Part shown: piece after piece, positions 9,301 through 15,154 of the stretch
Position numbering within the stretch: position 1 is the first letter of the stretch
Layout: every line of letters begins with the position of its first letter
NCBI RefSeq assembly: GCF_001905545.1
Contig: NZ_LIPD01000016.1
Span: 119,343 to 183,342 of the forward strand
DNA length: 64,000 bases
Reading direction: 5' to 3'
Source of the DNA: Streptomyces sp. CB02056
Lineage (GTDB): Bacteria; Actinomycetota; Actinomycetes; Streptomycetales; Streptomycetaceae
Translations under genes and position numbers: made by a program
Notes under the pieces: model-generated
The model's input: the letters and a program-made list of their open reading frames with translations, nothing else
What the model was told of the DNA's origin: nothing
Databases searched by the model: none

Positions 9301-9780
9301 TCGGGCGGGGCCCGGGACCTGAGCCTGGACCTGGGGCTGGTGCCGGTGGACGAGCCGACGCCTACGCCTACGCCTACTCCGACTGCGACTCCGACGGGTT
9401 CGCCGACGCCGACCGGTTCCCCGTCTCCGACCTCGTCGCCGACTCCGACGAACTCGCCGTCCCCCACGGGTTCGCCGACGCCGACCGGTTCGCCCACGGG
9501 TACGCCCACGAGTACGCCCACCGGTTCGCCGGCACCGACGGACTCGACCTCGCCGTCGGACGGCCCCTCGAACGGCCCGTCGTCGAGCGAGCCCCCGAGC
9601 ACGGGTGAGCCCGGCGGGCCGTCGCAGGATCCGCAGCGGCCGTCCCCGGACCGGGATGGCGGCGAGCTGCCGCACACCGGTGGGCCCGGTCTGCTGCCGG
9701 CCGCTCTCGGCGCCGCCGCCCTGGGCCTCGGCGTGCTGTTCACGGTGGTCGCCCGGCGCCGTCGGGGCCGCCACAGCTGA
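6364..9780 (+). CDS. Large LPXTG cell-wall surface protein with DUF11-like repeats
   Basis: A 1138-residue surface protein. Signal peptide 1-40 ends ...VPTAQA; repeated beta-rich DUF11-like modules follow (about 41-860; segments such as KTVDKPTAAPGENVTYTLRY are typical). An SdrD B-like collagen-binding-type module sits at about 871-993 (GDHVWADRDGNGVQDPGENG). A Thr/Pro/Ser-rich stalk spans about 996-1095, then the sortase signal LPHTG at 1102, a hydrophobic helix and an Arg-rich tail. It is expected to be anchored to peptidoglycan by a housekeeping sortase. DNA of the stalk switches to T- and G-ending codons, unlike the C-ending body. It is isolated, with a strong terminator 45 bp downstream. 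Ligand unknown; adhesion or aerial-surface roles are inference. Confidence 0.9.
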   Translation: MRTLRSIPSPSSKAGRMATALGLFAGTLLTGTLTVPTAQAAVGFTKTVDKPTAAPGENVTYTLRYTCSVTDCANGRITDTLPAGMEFVGWTPDASTVDVAGSTVPAAGTVGGTLDIRLLTLTPGTTATVKVVLRFPNFTTPNGTKAVNSATLTADGEPEQSGSATTGAVVQPDYKVTKGVQTSSQDGRSVTYQFSACSTSGVPNVDLDASRLVDTLPPGAVVDTGRSPGWTQDPGNPDRWVFDIGAFRAGNGQAGCRNPGVLVVNYPDPAFPSGTTSTNSVVLQGDPLGPEGMRDLSDATAVSPVFQPPTTGIQVTASKVWQDRVVSGDIASFSLHAVNTAGPVTRLVMTDPGGGTTTGLYNWLIPQSIQLEAWNPATIGLTLQYRLDGDPTWRTFTPGKPFDGSGSRRITFAEGAGNPANDVLGLPAGRRLDGLRFEWNGPVPTGWSPGNAVQVLSQVVTPGHDGRTAPGPLHNCVDVTGTDAAGATASANACADTTVSAATNLGAAKTTVSGEVLAPGGIATFQLTPYNRTGRTLGTPLVMYDLLPPGLVYQDGSARRDPGYPESVAPSSVQVLPGPDGRQLLKLTWPAGAPDMTYLNDHRAYRTLIDVQVAGSARPGTLTNDAYVTTEGAGEPVACSYFGTDSGVPDTHDLDGDGNTTETMCHASSRVEVQVPAVLRSFKEVKGDLDQDYATTGTTTPGGGLSYRLTVRNDSPDPVTDFVAYDKLPTPGDSYLLRPDVPRGSAWTPSLTRPLTSSDPTVAIEYTTSPNPCPTGPITVPGPCDANATWSTDFPGPGNTTWFKVSRPGTLPSGGLFTLTWPMVASVDAGNADFAWNSFAYTATDSTGSPLLPAEPAKVGVGVQAPAPPDNALGDHVWADRDGNGVQDPGENGVPGVRVELLDGTGQPVRDKLGKPVTTVTDADGNYLFDKLPDGEYAVRFDLTTAPAGARATTRHAGKDPARDSDADPATGTTQTVRLSGGARDLSLDLGLVPVDEPTPTPTPTPTATPTGSPTPTGSPSPTSSPTPTNSPSPTGSPTPTGSPTGTPTSTPTGSPAPTDSTSPSDGPSNGPSSSEPPSTGEPGGPSQDPQRPSPDRDGGELPHTGGPGLLPAALGAAALGLGVLFTVVARRRRGRHS
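9355..9560 (+). repeat. Low-complexity Thr/Pro/Ser-coding repeat
   Basis: Short imperfect repeats of CCGAC(N)TCG and CCTACG type encode the wall-spanning stalk of the LPXTG protein (PTPTPT, then GSPTPTGSP-like units). They are in frame and probably vary in number between strains. Confidence 0.8.
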
Positions 9781-9824
9781 CCGCGCGTGGCTGATCACCC
9801 GTAGGTGAAGGACAGGAAGGACAA

Positions 9825-9862
9825 GACCGCGCCCGCCGGCCAGACCACCGGCGGGCGCGGTC
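9825..9862. terminator. Bidirectional stem-loop terminator
   Basis: A perfect 15-bp stem (GACCGCGCCCGCCGG at 9825-9839 with its complement at 9848-9862) closes an 8-base loop between two convergent genes. It can serve both. Confidence 0.85.
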
Positions 9863-9877
9863 GTTCGTGGGGGCGGG

Positions 9878-11086
9878 TCAGCCCACCGGGACGGGCTGCT
9901 CGGCGGGGGCGGCCGGCGCCGGGTGGAACCAGCGCCGGGCGCCGAACAGCAGCAGCCCGCCGAGCGCGATGCCGCCCACCGCGCACAGGGCCACCGGGCG
10001 CAGCGAGTCCTCGGCGAGCTTGCCGGAGACGGCGTAGCCGAGCGAGTTGCCGGTGGCGAACAGCGTCACCAGCCAGGCGAAGGCCTCGGTGACGGTGCCG
10101 GTCGGCGCCAGTTCGGCGACCAGCACGAACGCCGCCGCCAGCAGCGGGGCCAGCATGATCCCGGAGAGGAAGGCCAGCGCGGCCATCGGGTACGGCCCGG
10201 GCAGGGTGATCAGCGGCAGGTAGGAGGCGGCCATCGCGAGGGCCATCATCCAGGTGCGGGTGGCCGTGGTCTGCCGCCAGCTGACGGCGCCGTAGGCGAG
10301 TGCGCCGAGCAGGCCGCCGAGCGCCGCCAGGGCGAGCAGGGTGCCTCCGCCGCCGGGCAGCGCGCCGACGTTCCGTTCGGCGTAGGCGATGAACAGCACG
10401 TTCTGCGCGCCGACGGCCCAGCCGGCCCCGGCCAGTCCGACCAGCAGCAGCACCAGCCCGGGGGAGCGCAGCGGTCCGAGCAGTCCGGCGGACTGTTCCC
10501 GGGCCGGGGCGCGCCAGGACCGGGCGGGTCCGGTGGTGGCCACGATCAGCGCGCCGGCCAGTCCGAGTCCGGCGGCCACCCAGAGCGCGGCGACCGGGCT
10601 GAACAGTCCGGAGATGGCGGCGACGGCCAGTGGGCCGGCCACGTAGAGGATCTGCTGGGAGGCGGAGTCGAAGGCGTACGCGGTGTCGAGCTGCTTCTCC
10701 TCGACCACGTCCGGCCAGAGCGAGCGCAGGCAGGGCTCCAGCGGGGGCATGGCGAGGCCGGCGATCGCGGCCCCGACGGGCGCGCCGACCGCGGAGCCGG
10801 GGGCGAGGGCGAGCAGCGCGTACCCGCCGCCGGCCACCACGGCGGAGGCGAGCAGGACGCGCGGCTGTCCGGTGCGGTCGATGATCCGGCCGAGCACCGG
10901 CCCGCCGACGGCGGCGGCGATCGCGTAGCAGGAGGTGGCCAGTCCGACCCGGCCGTACGTCACTCCGGCGTCGCGCAGCGCGAGGGCGATGACGAGGGCG
11001 GTCATGCCGGCGGGCAGGCGGCCGAGCAGGGTGCCGAACAGCAGGCGGGTGACGTGCGGGGCACGGAGCAGGGCGAGGTAGCCCAT
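9878..11086 (-). CDS. MFS transporter
   Basis: A 402-residue, 12-helix major facilitator protein with the signature GRVGLATSCYAIAAAVGGPVLGRIIDRTGQPR (loop 2-3) starting near residue 45. It resembles the putative drug-exporter MFS group common in streptomycetes. The ATG at 11086 follows GGAGAGGA; an upstream in-frame ATG lacks a binding site. A perfect 14-bp palindrome 47 bp upstream suggests control by a dimeric repressor not encoded next door. Substrate unknown. Confidence 0.88.
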   Translation of the reverse strand: MGYLALLRAPHVTRLLFGTLLGRLPAGMTALVIALALRDAGVTYGRVGLATSCYAIAAAVGGPVLGRIIDRTGQPRVLLASAVVAGGGYALLALAPGSAVGAPVGAAIAGLAMPPLEPCLRSLWPDVVEEKQLDTAYAFDSASQQILYVAGPLAVAAISGLFSPVAALWVAAGLGLAGALIVATTGPARSWRAPAREQSAGLLGPLRSPGLVLLLVGLAGAGWAVGAQNVLFIAYAERNVGALPGGGGTLLALAALGGLLGALAYGAVSWRQTTATRTWMMALAMAASYLPLITLPGPYPMAALAFLSGIMLAPLLAAAFVLVAELAPTGTVTEAFAWLVTLFATGNSLGYAVSGKLAEDSLRPVALCAVGGIALGGLLLFGARRWFHPAPAAPAEQPVPVG

Positions 11087-11132
11087 CGGCGTCCTCTCCG
11101 GGTGGGCAGGCAGGGGCGGGGACGCCGCCAAA

Positions 11133-11146
11133 GTTATACGTATAAC
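11133..11146. promoter_or_regulatory. Palindromic operator candidate upstream of MFS gene
   Basis: GTTATACGTATAAC is a perfect 14-bp palindrome in a very GC-rich genome. It contains TATAAC (a good -10 hexamer) on both strands and lies 47 bp ahead of the MFS start. This is the form of a repressor site overlapping a promoter. MarR and TetR types are the usual proteins for such sites. Confidence 0.65.
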
Positions 11147-11572
11147 CGTTCAGCGGTCAATCGGACCACCGAGCCGTCCTGATGGGGCGTCAGCTTCGTT
11201 CGTGTCCGGAGCGCGGGTTCGCGGCGGGGTTCGGGTGGGCAGGAACTCTCCGTGACCTCAAACAAGTACTTTGAACATCTCAAACCTTTGCTGCTAACGT
11301 ATCGGCCATGACAGCCTCAGACGCACTGCGGATGCACGGCCCGGGCCCGCTGCCCGGCGCCGCCCGCCCGTGTGCTCTGACCGGTGCTGTGGACAGTCCG
11401 CGCCGTTGTCGCGCCATGGGCCGTTGCCGCGCCATGCGCTGTACCGCCCCGAGCTGTACCGCGGCGGCACGCCCCTGATCGGGGGTCGACCCCTTCGTCC
11501 GGCCCCGCGCCGTGCCGCCTGCTCCGCCCCCACCTCACCGTCAGCAACGCCCTCCCCCGGAGACGCTCCCCC
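11147..11572. other. Leader region of the dicarboxylate symporter
   Basis: A 426-bp interval with no annotated gene. It holds a promoter candidate (11271-11300), an inverted repeat TCAAACAAGTACTTTGA (11259-11275), a 56-codon open frame starting exactly where transcription should begin (11308-11478), and a direct repeat of CCGTTGYCGCGCCATG at about 11402-11433. The leader before the symporter is unusually long, about 265 bases. Confidence 0.55.
11271..11300 (+). promoter_or_regulatory. Promoter candidate for the symporter
   Basis: TTGAAC (11271-11276) and TAACGT (11295-11300) are separated by 18 bp, a good vegetative-type match for this genome. The inverted repeat TCAAACAAGTACTTTGA overlaps the -35 box and could be an operator. 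Transcription would start near 11307. Confidence 0.55.
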
Positions 11573-12919
11573 ATGTCCACAGCGCCCGAGGCGACCTCGT
11601 CGCCGTCCGTGCTCGCCCGCATCCGCAAGACGCCCTTCTGGGTGCAGATCGTCGCCGGCCTCGTGCTCGGCGTCGGCCTCGGCTACCTGGCCCGCGCCGC
11701 CGACATCTCCTGGCTGGCCACCACCCTGGAGACGATCGGCAAGATCTTCGTCCAGCTGCTCAAGGTCGCCGTCCCGCCGCTGGTGTTCACCGCGATCGTG
11801 GTGAGCGTCGCCAACCTGCGCAACGTCACCAACGCGGCCCGCCTGGCCACCCGCACGCTGCTCTGGTTCATGATCACCTCTCTGATCTCGGTCGGCATCG
11901 GCATCGGCCTGGGCCTGCTGACCAACCCGGGCGAGGGCACCAACCTGAAGACCGAGGGCCTCAAGGCGCTCGACTCCAAGGGCACCTGGATCGACTTCCT
12001 GACCGGGATCTTCCCGACCAACATCGTCGACTCGTTCGCCAAGGTGAACGTGCTCCAGATCGTCTTCCTGGCGGTCGTGGTCGGCGCGGCGATCATCAAG
12101 CTCGGCGCCAAGGCCGAGCCGGTCCTCAAGCTCAGCGAGTCCGTGCTGGAGCTGACCCAGACCGCCCTGTGGTGGGTCATCCGGCTCTCCCCGCTCGGCA
12201 CCCTCGGCCTGATCGGCAAGTCCGTCGCCAAGTACGGCTGGGACCTGCTGAAGCCCTTCGCCACGCTGACCCTGGACATCTACCTCGGCTGCGCGCTGGT
12301 GCTGTTCGTCGTCTACTCGCTGGTGCTGCGCTTCGCCGCCGGGCTCAACCCGCTGCACTTCTTCAAGGGCGCCTGGCCCGCCATCCAGCTGGCCTTCGTC
12401 TCCCGCTCCTCGGTCGGCACCCTGCCGGTCACCCGCCGCGTCACCGAGCGCCTCGGCGTCCCGAGCGAGTACGCGTCCTTCTCCGTGCCGTTCGGCGCCA
12501 CCACCAAGATGGACGGCTGCGCCTCGATCTACCCGGCCGTCGCCGCGATCTTCGTCGCCCAGGTCTTCAACATCGAGCTGGGCATCAAGGACTACATCCT
12601 GATCGCCTTCGTCTCGGTGGTCGGCTCGGCCGCCACCGCGGGCCTCACCGGCGCGATCATCATGCTGACGCTGACCCTGTCCACCCTGGGCCTGCCGCTG
12701 GAGGGCGTCGGCCTGCTGCTCGCCATCGACCCGATCCTGGACATGATGCGCACCGCGACCAACGTCGCCGGCCAGGTCGTCGTGCCGATCGTGGTCGCCG
12801 CCCGGGAGAAGATCCTGGACGTCGCCGCGTACAACAACCCGTCCGGGGACCTGTACGAGGAGGACGCCAAGCCGGCCGTCGTCGCCGCCCAGGGCGGAGC
12901 GGCCACGGCCGCGGCCTGA
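11573..12919 (+). CDS. Dicarboxylate/amino acid:cation symporter (SDF family)
   Basis: A 448-residue member of the sodium/dicarboxylate symporter family (DctA/GltP type), close to the family's usual 420-450 residues. The serine-rich re-entrant loop is seen as SRSSVGTLPVT and the cation-site region as GATTKMDGCASIYPAVA (NMDG in most members, KMDG here). The last helices contain DPILDMMRTATNVAGQ. It imports C4-dicarboxylates, glutamate or aspartate by cation symport. The ATG at 11573 follows GGAGA about 9 bases upstream. It has its own terminator at 12926. Confidence 0.93.
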   Translation: MSTAPEATSSPSVLARIRKTPFWVQIVAGLVLGVGLGYLARAADISWLATTLETIGKIFVQLLKVAVPPLVFTAIVVSVANLRNVTNAARLATRTLLWFMITSLISVGIGIGLGLLTNPGEGTNLKTEGLKALDSKGTWIDFLTGIFPTNIVDSFAKVNVLQIVFLAVVVGAAIIKLGAKAEPVLKLSESVLELTQTALWWVIRLSPLGTLGLIGKSVAKYGWDLLKPFATLTLDIYLGCALVLFVVYSLVLRFAAGLNPLHFFKGAWPAIQLAFVSRSSVGTLPVTRRVTERLGVPSEYASFSVPFGATTKMDGCASIYPAVAAIFVAQVFNIELGIKDYILIAFVSVVGSAATAGLTGAIIMLTLTLSTLGLPLEGVGLLLAIDPILDMMRTATNVAGQVVVPIVVAAREKILDVAAYNNPSGDLYEEDAKPAVVAAQGGAATAAA

Positions 12920-12925
12920 GGCTCG

Positions 12926-12962
12926 TTCGGCCTCCGGTCCGGCCGCTCAGCCGGAGGCCGAA
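12926..12962 (+). terminator. Terminator of the symporter gene
   Basis: A perfect 12-bp stem (TTCGGCCTCCGG and complement) with a 13-base loop, seven bases past the stop codon. Confidence 0.75.
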
Positions 12963-12966
12963 TGCC

Positions 12967-12996
12967 CGATCGGACGCCAGAGGGGACGTCCGATCG
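12967..12996. repeat. 10-bp inverted repeat
   Basis: CGATCGGACG and its exact complement are separated by 10 bases, five bases after the symporter terminator. It is a second hairpin of the series; as DNA it could also be a protein site. Confidence 0.65.
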
Positions 12997-13003
12997 ACCG
13001 GAC

Positions 13004-13042
13004 GGAAAGGGCCCTCTCCCGGTGACGGGGGAGGGCCCTTTC
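13004..13042 (+). terminator. Second terminator-like hairpin
   Basis: GGAAAGGGCCCTCTCCC pairs with GGGGGAGGGCCCTTTCC across a short loop (one G-T pair). It is followed by a pyrimidine-rich stretch with TTTT. A back-up terminator is the simplest reading. Confidence 0.65.
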
Positions 13043-13133
13043 CGCATTCCTTTTCTCCGCACCCGAACTTCCCGGCCCGAACCACCCGTTCGATGTTCGA
13101 GTGACGTTCGAGTGGAGTTCGGCCGGAAGGCGT

Positions 13134-13173
13134 TCGAAAAAAGGCAGGGGGCCCGCCGGACGGGCGGGCCCCC
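13134..13173 (-). terminator. Intrinsic terminator of the cold-shock gene
   Basis: Read on the minus strand, an 11-bp GC stem (13163-13173 with 13147-13157) is followed by CTGCC and then six T residues (AAAAAA on the plus strand). This is a classic intrinsic terminator, rare in such a GC-rich genome and suited to a highly expressed gene. Confidence 0.85.
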
Positions 13174-13265
13174 TTGGGTACTGCTCTTGTGCTCATGGTG
13201 GCGGCTGTCGGGAGCCGCCGGCGGACCCGTCGGGGTCCACGAGCGATCAGATCATCAGAGGATGG

Positions 13266-13469
13266 TCAGACAGCGGTGACGTTCTCCGCCTGCGGGCCCT
13301 TCGGGCCCTGGGTGACGTCGAAGGTGACCGCCTGGTTCTCCTCCAGCGAACGGAAGCCGTTCGCGTTGATGGCGGAGTAGTGGACGAAGACGTCCGGGCC
13401 GCCGCCCTCCTGGGCGATGAAGCCGAAGCCCTTCTCAGCGTTGAACCACTTGACGGTTCCCGTGGCCAT
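13266..13469 (-). CDS. Cold-shock protein (CspA family)
   Basis: A 67-residue single cold-shock domain with both nucleic-acid-binding motifs: GFGFI (RNP1) and DVFVHYSAI (RNP2), beginning MATGTVKWFNAEKG. It is expected to bind single-stranded RNA or DNA in the cytoplasm and act as an RNA chaperone. The ATG follows AAGGAG. It has a long, structured, AT-richer leader with a hairpin plus T tract at 13587-13615, and a strong terminator. In S. coelicolor a csp gene also sits beside mqnA (from memory). Confidence 0.95.
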   Translation of the reverse strand: MATGTVKWFNAEKGFGFIAQEGGGPDVFVHYSAINANGFRSLEENQAVTFDVTQGPKGPQAENVTAV

Positions 13470-13966
13470 GCCGTTCTCCTTGCGAGGCGTGTCGGGGGCC
13501 ACACCGTGTGGCACCCGGTCCGCTGCGCTGATCGCCCTGCCTCCGGACGTGTCCGAAATTTTTCGATATTGCTGAAAAACTACAAAAAGCCTGCGGTTAC
13601 ATGCTCCGCAGGCTTCAAGTACTGCAAGGGGAATCAAACTGCAACTGAGGGCAACGCTAGCATGCGGCCGCTGTGACGACCAGAGGTCACTTACGGCGTG
13701 GAAGGCGCGTGTCGTAGGGCGGTCCTGAGGCGCTCACAGGGGCCGGGCGCAAGGCTGTTGCGGGTGTTCGCCGGGTCGGTTGCCGGGCGGCCGTCGGTCG
13801 GTCGGGAGGGTGGTCAGCCCGGTGGTCGTCGGCCGTTCGTCAGGGTGGGGGCGGGCGCGGAAAGGCCCGCCGGCGGCGCGTGAGGGCGTGTCGGGTGGCC
13901 GGTGCGAGCCACCGCCGACAGCAGGCATACGCTGCGGGGAGGCACGAACAGCAAGGGAGCGGCGCA
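13470..13966. other. Divergent region between csp and mqnA
   Basis: Nearly 500 bp between divergent genes. The csp-proximal part (13540-13660) is strikingly AT-rich for this genome and holds a hairpin with a T tract in the csp direction. The mqnA-proximal part is GC-rich with no obvious promoter hexamers. Both promoters must be here. No gene is visible. Confidence 0.6.
13587..13615 (-). promoter_or_regulatory. Candidate attenuator hairpin in the csp leader
   Basis: AAGCCTGCGG and its perfect complement close a 9-base loop. On the minus strand the stem is followed directly by TTTTTGTAGTTTTT, the form of an intrinsic terminator, yet it lies 118 bases upstream of the csp start and reads toward it. 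It is either a temperature- or feedback-controlled attenuator in the csp leader or the end of an unseen minus-strand transcript from the mqnA side. Confidence 0.55.
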
Positions 13967-14887
13967 GTGGCAGCACCGGAAGCACGAACACCGGACGCGC
14001 GGACGCGGGAGCCCCGGCAGGACACCCCGGTCAGGCCGCGGGTCGGCCACATCCAGTTCCTGAACTGCGTCCCCCTCTACTGGGGGCTCGCCAGGACCGG
14101 CAACCTGCTCGATCTGGATCTCACCAAGGACACCCCGGAGAAGCTGAGCGACCAGCTCGTCGACGGCGCCCTGGACATCGGCCCCATCACCTGCGTGGAG
14201 TACCTGCGCAACGCGGACGACCTGCTCGTCCTGCCGGACATCGCGGTCGGCAGCGACGGCCCGGTGATGTCCTGCCTGATCGTGAGCAAGGTGCCGCTCG
14301 CCGACCTCGACGGCCGCCGGGTCGCCCTCGGCTCCACCAGCCGCACCTCCGTACGGCTCGCCCGGCTGCTCCTGGAGGAGCGCGAGGGCGTGCGCCCGGA
14401 CTACTTCAGCTGCCCGCCGGACCTCGGCTCCATGCTCGCCGAGGCCGACGCCGCCGTCCTGATCGGCGACCCGGCCCTGCGCGCCTACCTCGGGCAGGCC
14501 GCCGACCTCGGGCTGACCGTCCACGACCTCGGCGAGATGTGGAAGGAGTGGACCGGACTGCCCTTCGTCTTCGCGGTCTGGGCGGTGCGGCGCGAGTTCG
14601 CCGAGCGCGCCCCGGAGATGACCGCCGCGGTGCACCGGGCCTTCCTGGAGTCCCGCGACCTGTCGCTGGTGGAGGCCACCAAGGTCGCCGAGCAGGCCGC
14701 CCGCTGGGAGACCATCGGGGCGGACGTGCTGGAGCGGTACTTCAGCGAGGCGCTCGACTTCTCGCTCGGCGAGCGGCAGCTGGCCGGGGTCACGGAGTTC
14801 GCCCGGCGGGTCGCGCACGACAGCGGGTTCGCCCCGGACGTCGCGGTGCGGCTGCTGGAGCCGGCGGCGCTGCCGCTGGGGTCGTAG
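13967..14887 (+). CDS. mqnA: Chorismate dehydratase MqnA (futalosine pathway)
   Basis: A 306-residue MqnA, a periplasmic-binding-protein fold enzyme that dehydrates chorismate to 3-enolpyruvylbenzoate, the first step of futalosine-route menaquinone synthesis. Typical segments are RVGHIQFLNCVPLYWGL (about 29-45), DIGPITCVEYLRNADDL and LGSTSRTSVRLARLLL. The GTG at 13967 follows GGGAG; about 25 polar residues precede the conserved core, which is a common streptomycete extension. It stands in the same direction as a kinase gene and mqnC. Confidence 0.95.
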   Translation: MAAPEARTPDARTREPRQDTPVRPRVGHIQFLNCVPLYWGLARTGNLLDLDLTKDTPEKLSDQLVDGALDIGPITCVEYLRNADDLLVLPDIAVGSDGPVMSCLIVSKVPLADLDGRRVALGSTSRTSVRLARLLLEEREGVRPDYFSCPPDLGSMLAEADAAVLIGDPALRAYLGQAADLGLTVHDLGEMWKEWTGLPFVFAVWAVRREFAERAPEMTAAVHRAFLESRDLSLVEATKVAEQAARWETIGADVLERYFSEALDFSLGERQLAGVTEFARRVAHDSGFAPDVAVRLLEPAALPLGS

Positions 14888-15154
14888 GGCCCGTCCTCGC
14901 CCCCGCCCGCGGGGCGACGGGAGTGTGACGACGGCCCCCGGGGGCGCGCGGTCCGGCTCCTGGCCCCGTTCCGGTCCGCGGGCCGGGCGGGGCCCGGCCG
15001 GGCCCGGTACGGTCTGCACCCGAGGCGCGTCCGGCTGACGGTCGGTCGGATGGCCGACCGGACGGCCGACCCGGGTGGTCGGCCGGCCGGGTGGCCGCTC
15101 GGCCCCCGGCGGTCGGCGGCGCGCGCGGCCGAGCGGGCGAGGGAGCGTACGGGG

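Larger units (their letters stand above)
12920..13265. other. Convergent intergenic region with stacked hairpins
   Basis: Between the symporter and the convergent cold-shock gene lie three consecutive inverted repeats (12926-12962, 12967-12996, 13004-13042), a short direct repeat of GTTCGAGTG (about 13094-13116) and then the cold-shock gene's own terminator. No gene is visible. Confidence 0.7.

Noticed and set aside
6388..9798. Long minus-strand frame opposite the LPXTG protein
   Set aside because: Same cause: GC-rich codons leave the opposite strand without stops. Gly/Val/Arg-rich composition and no recognisable domain.
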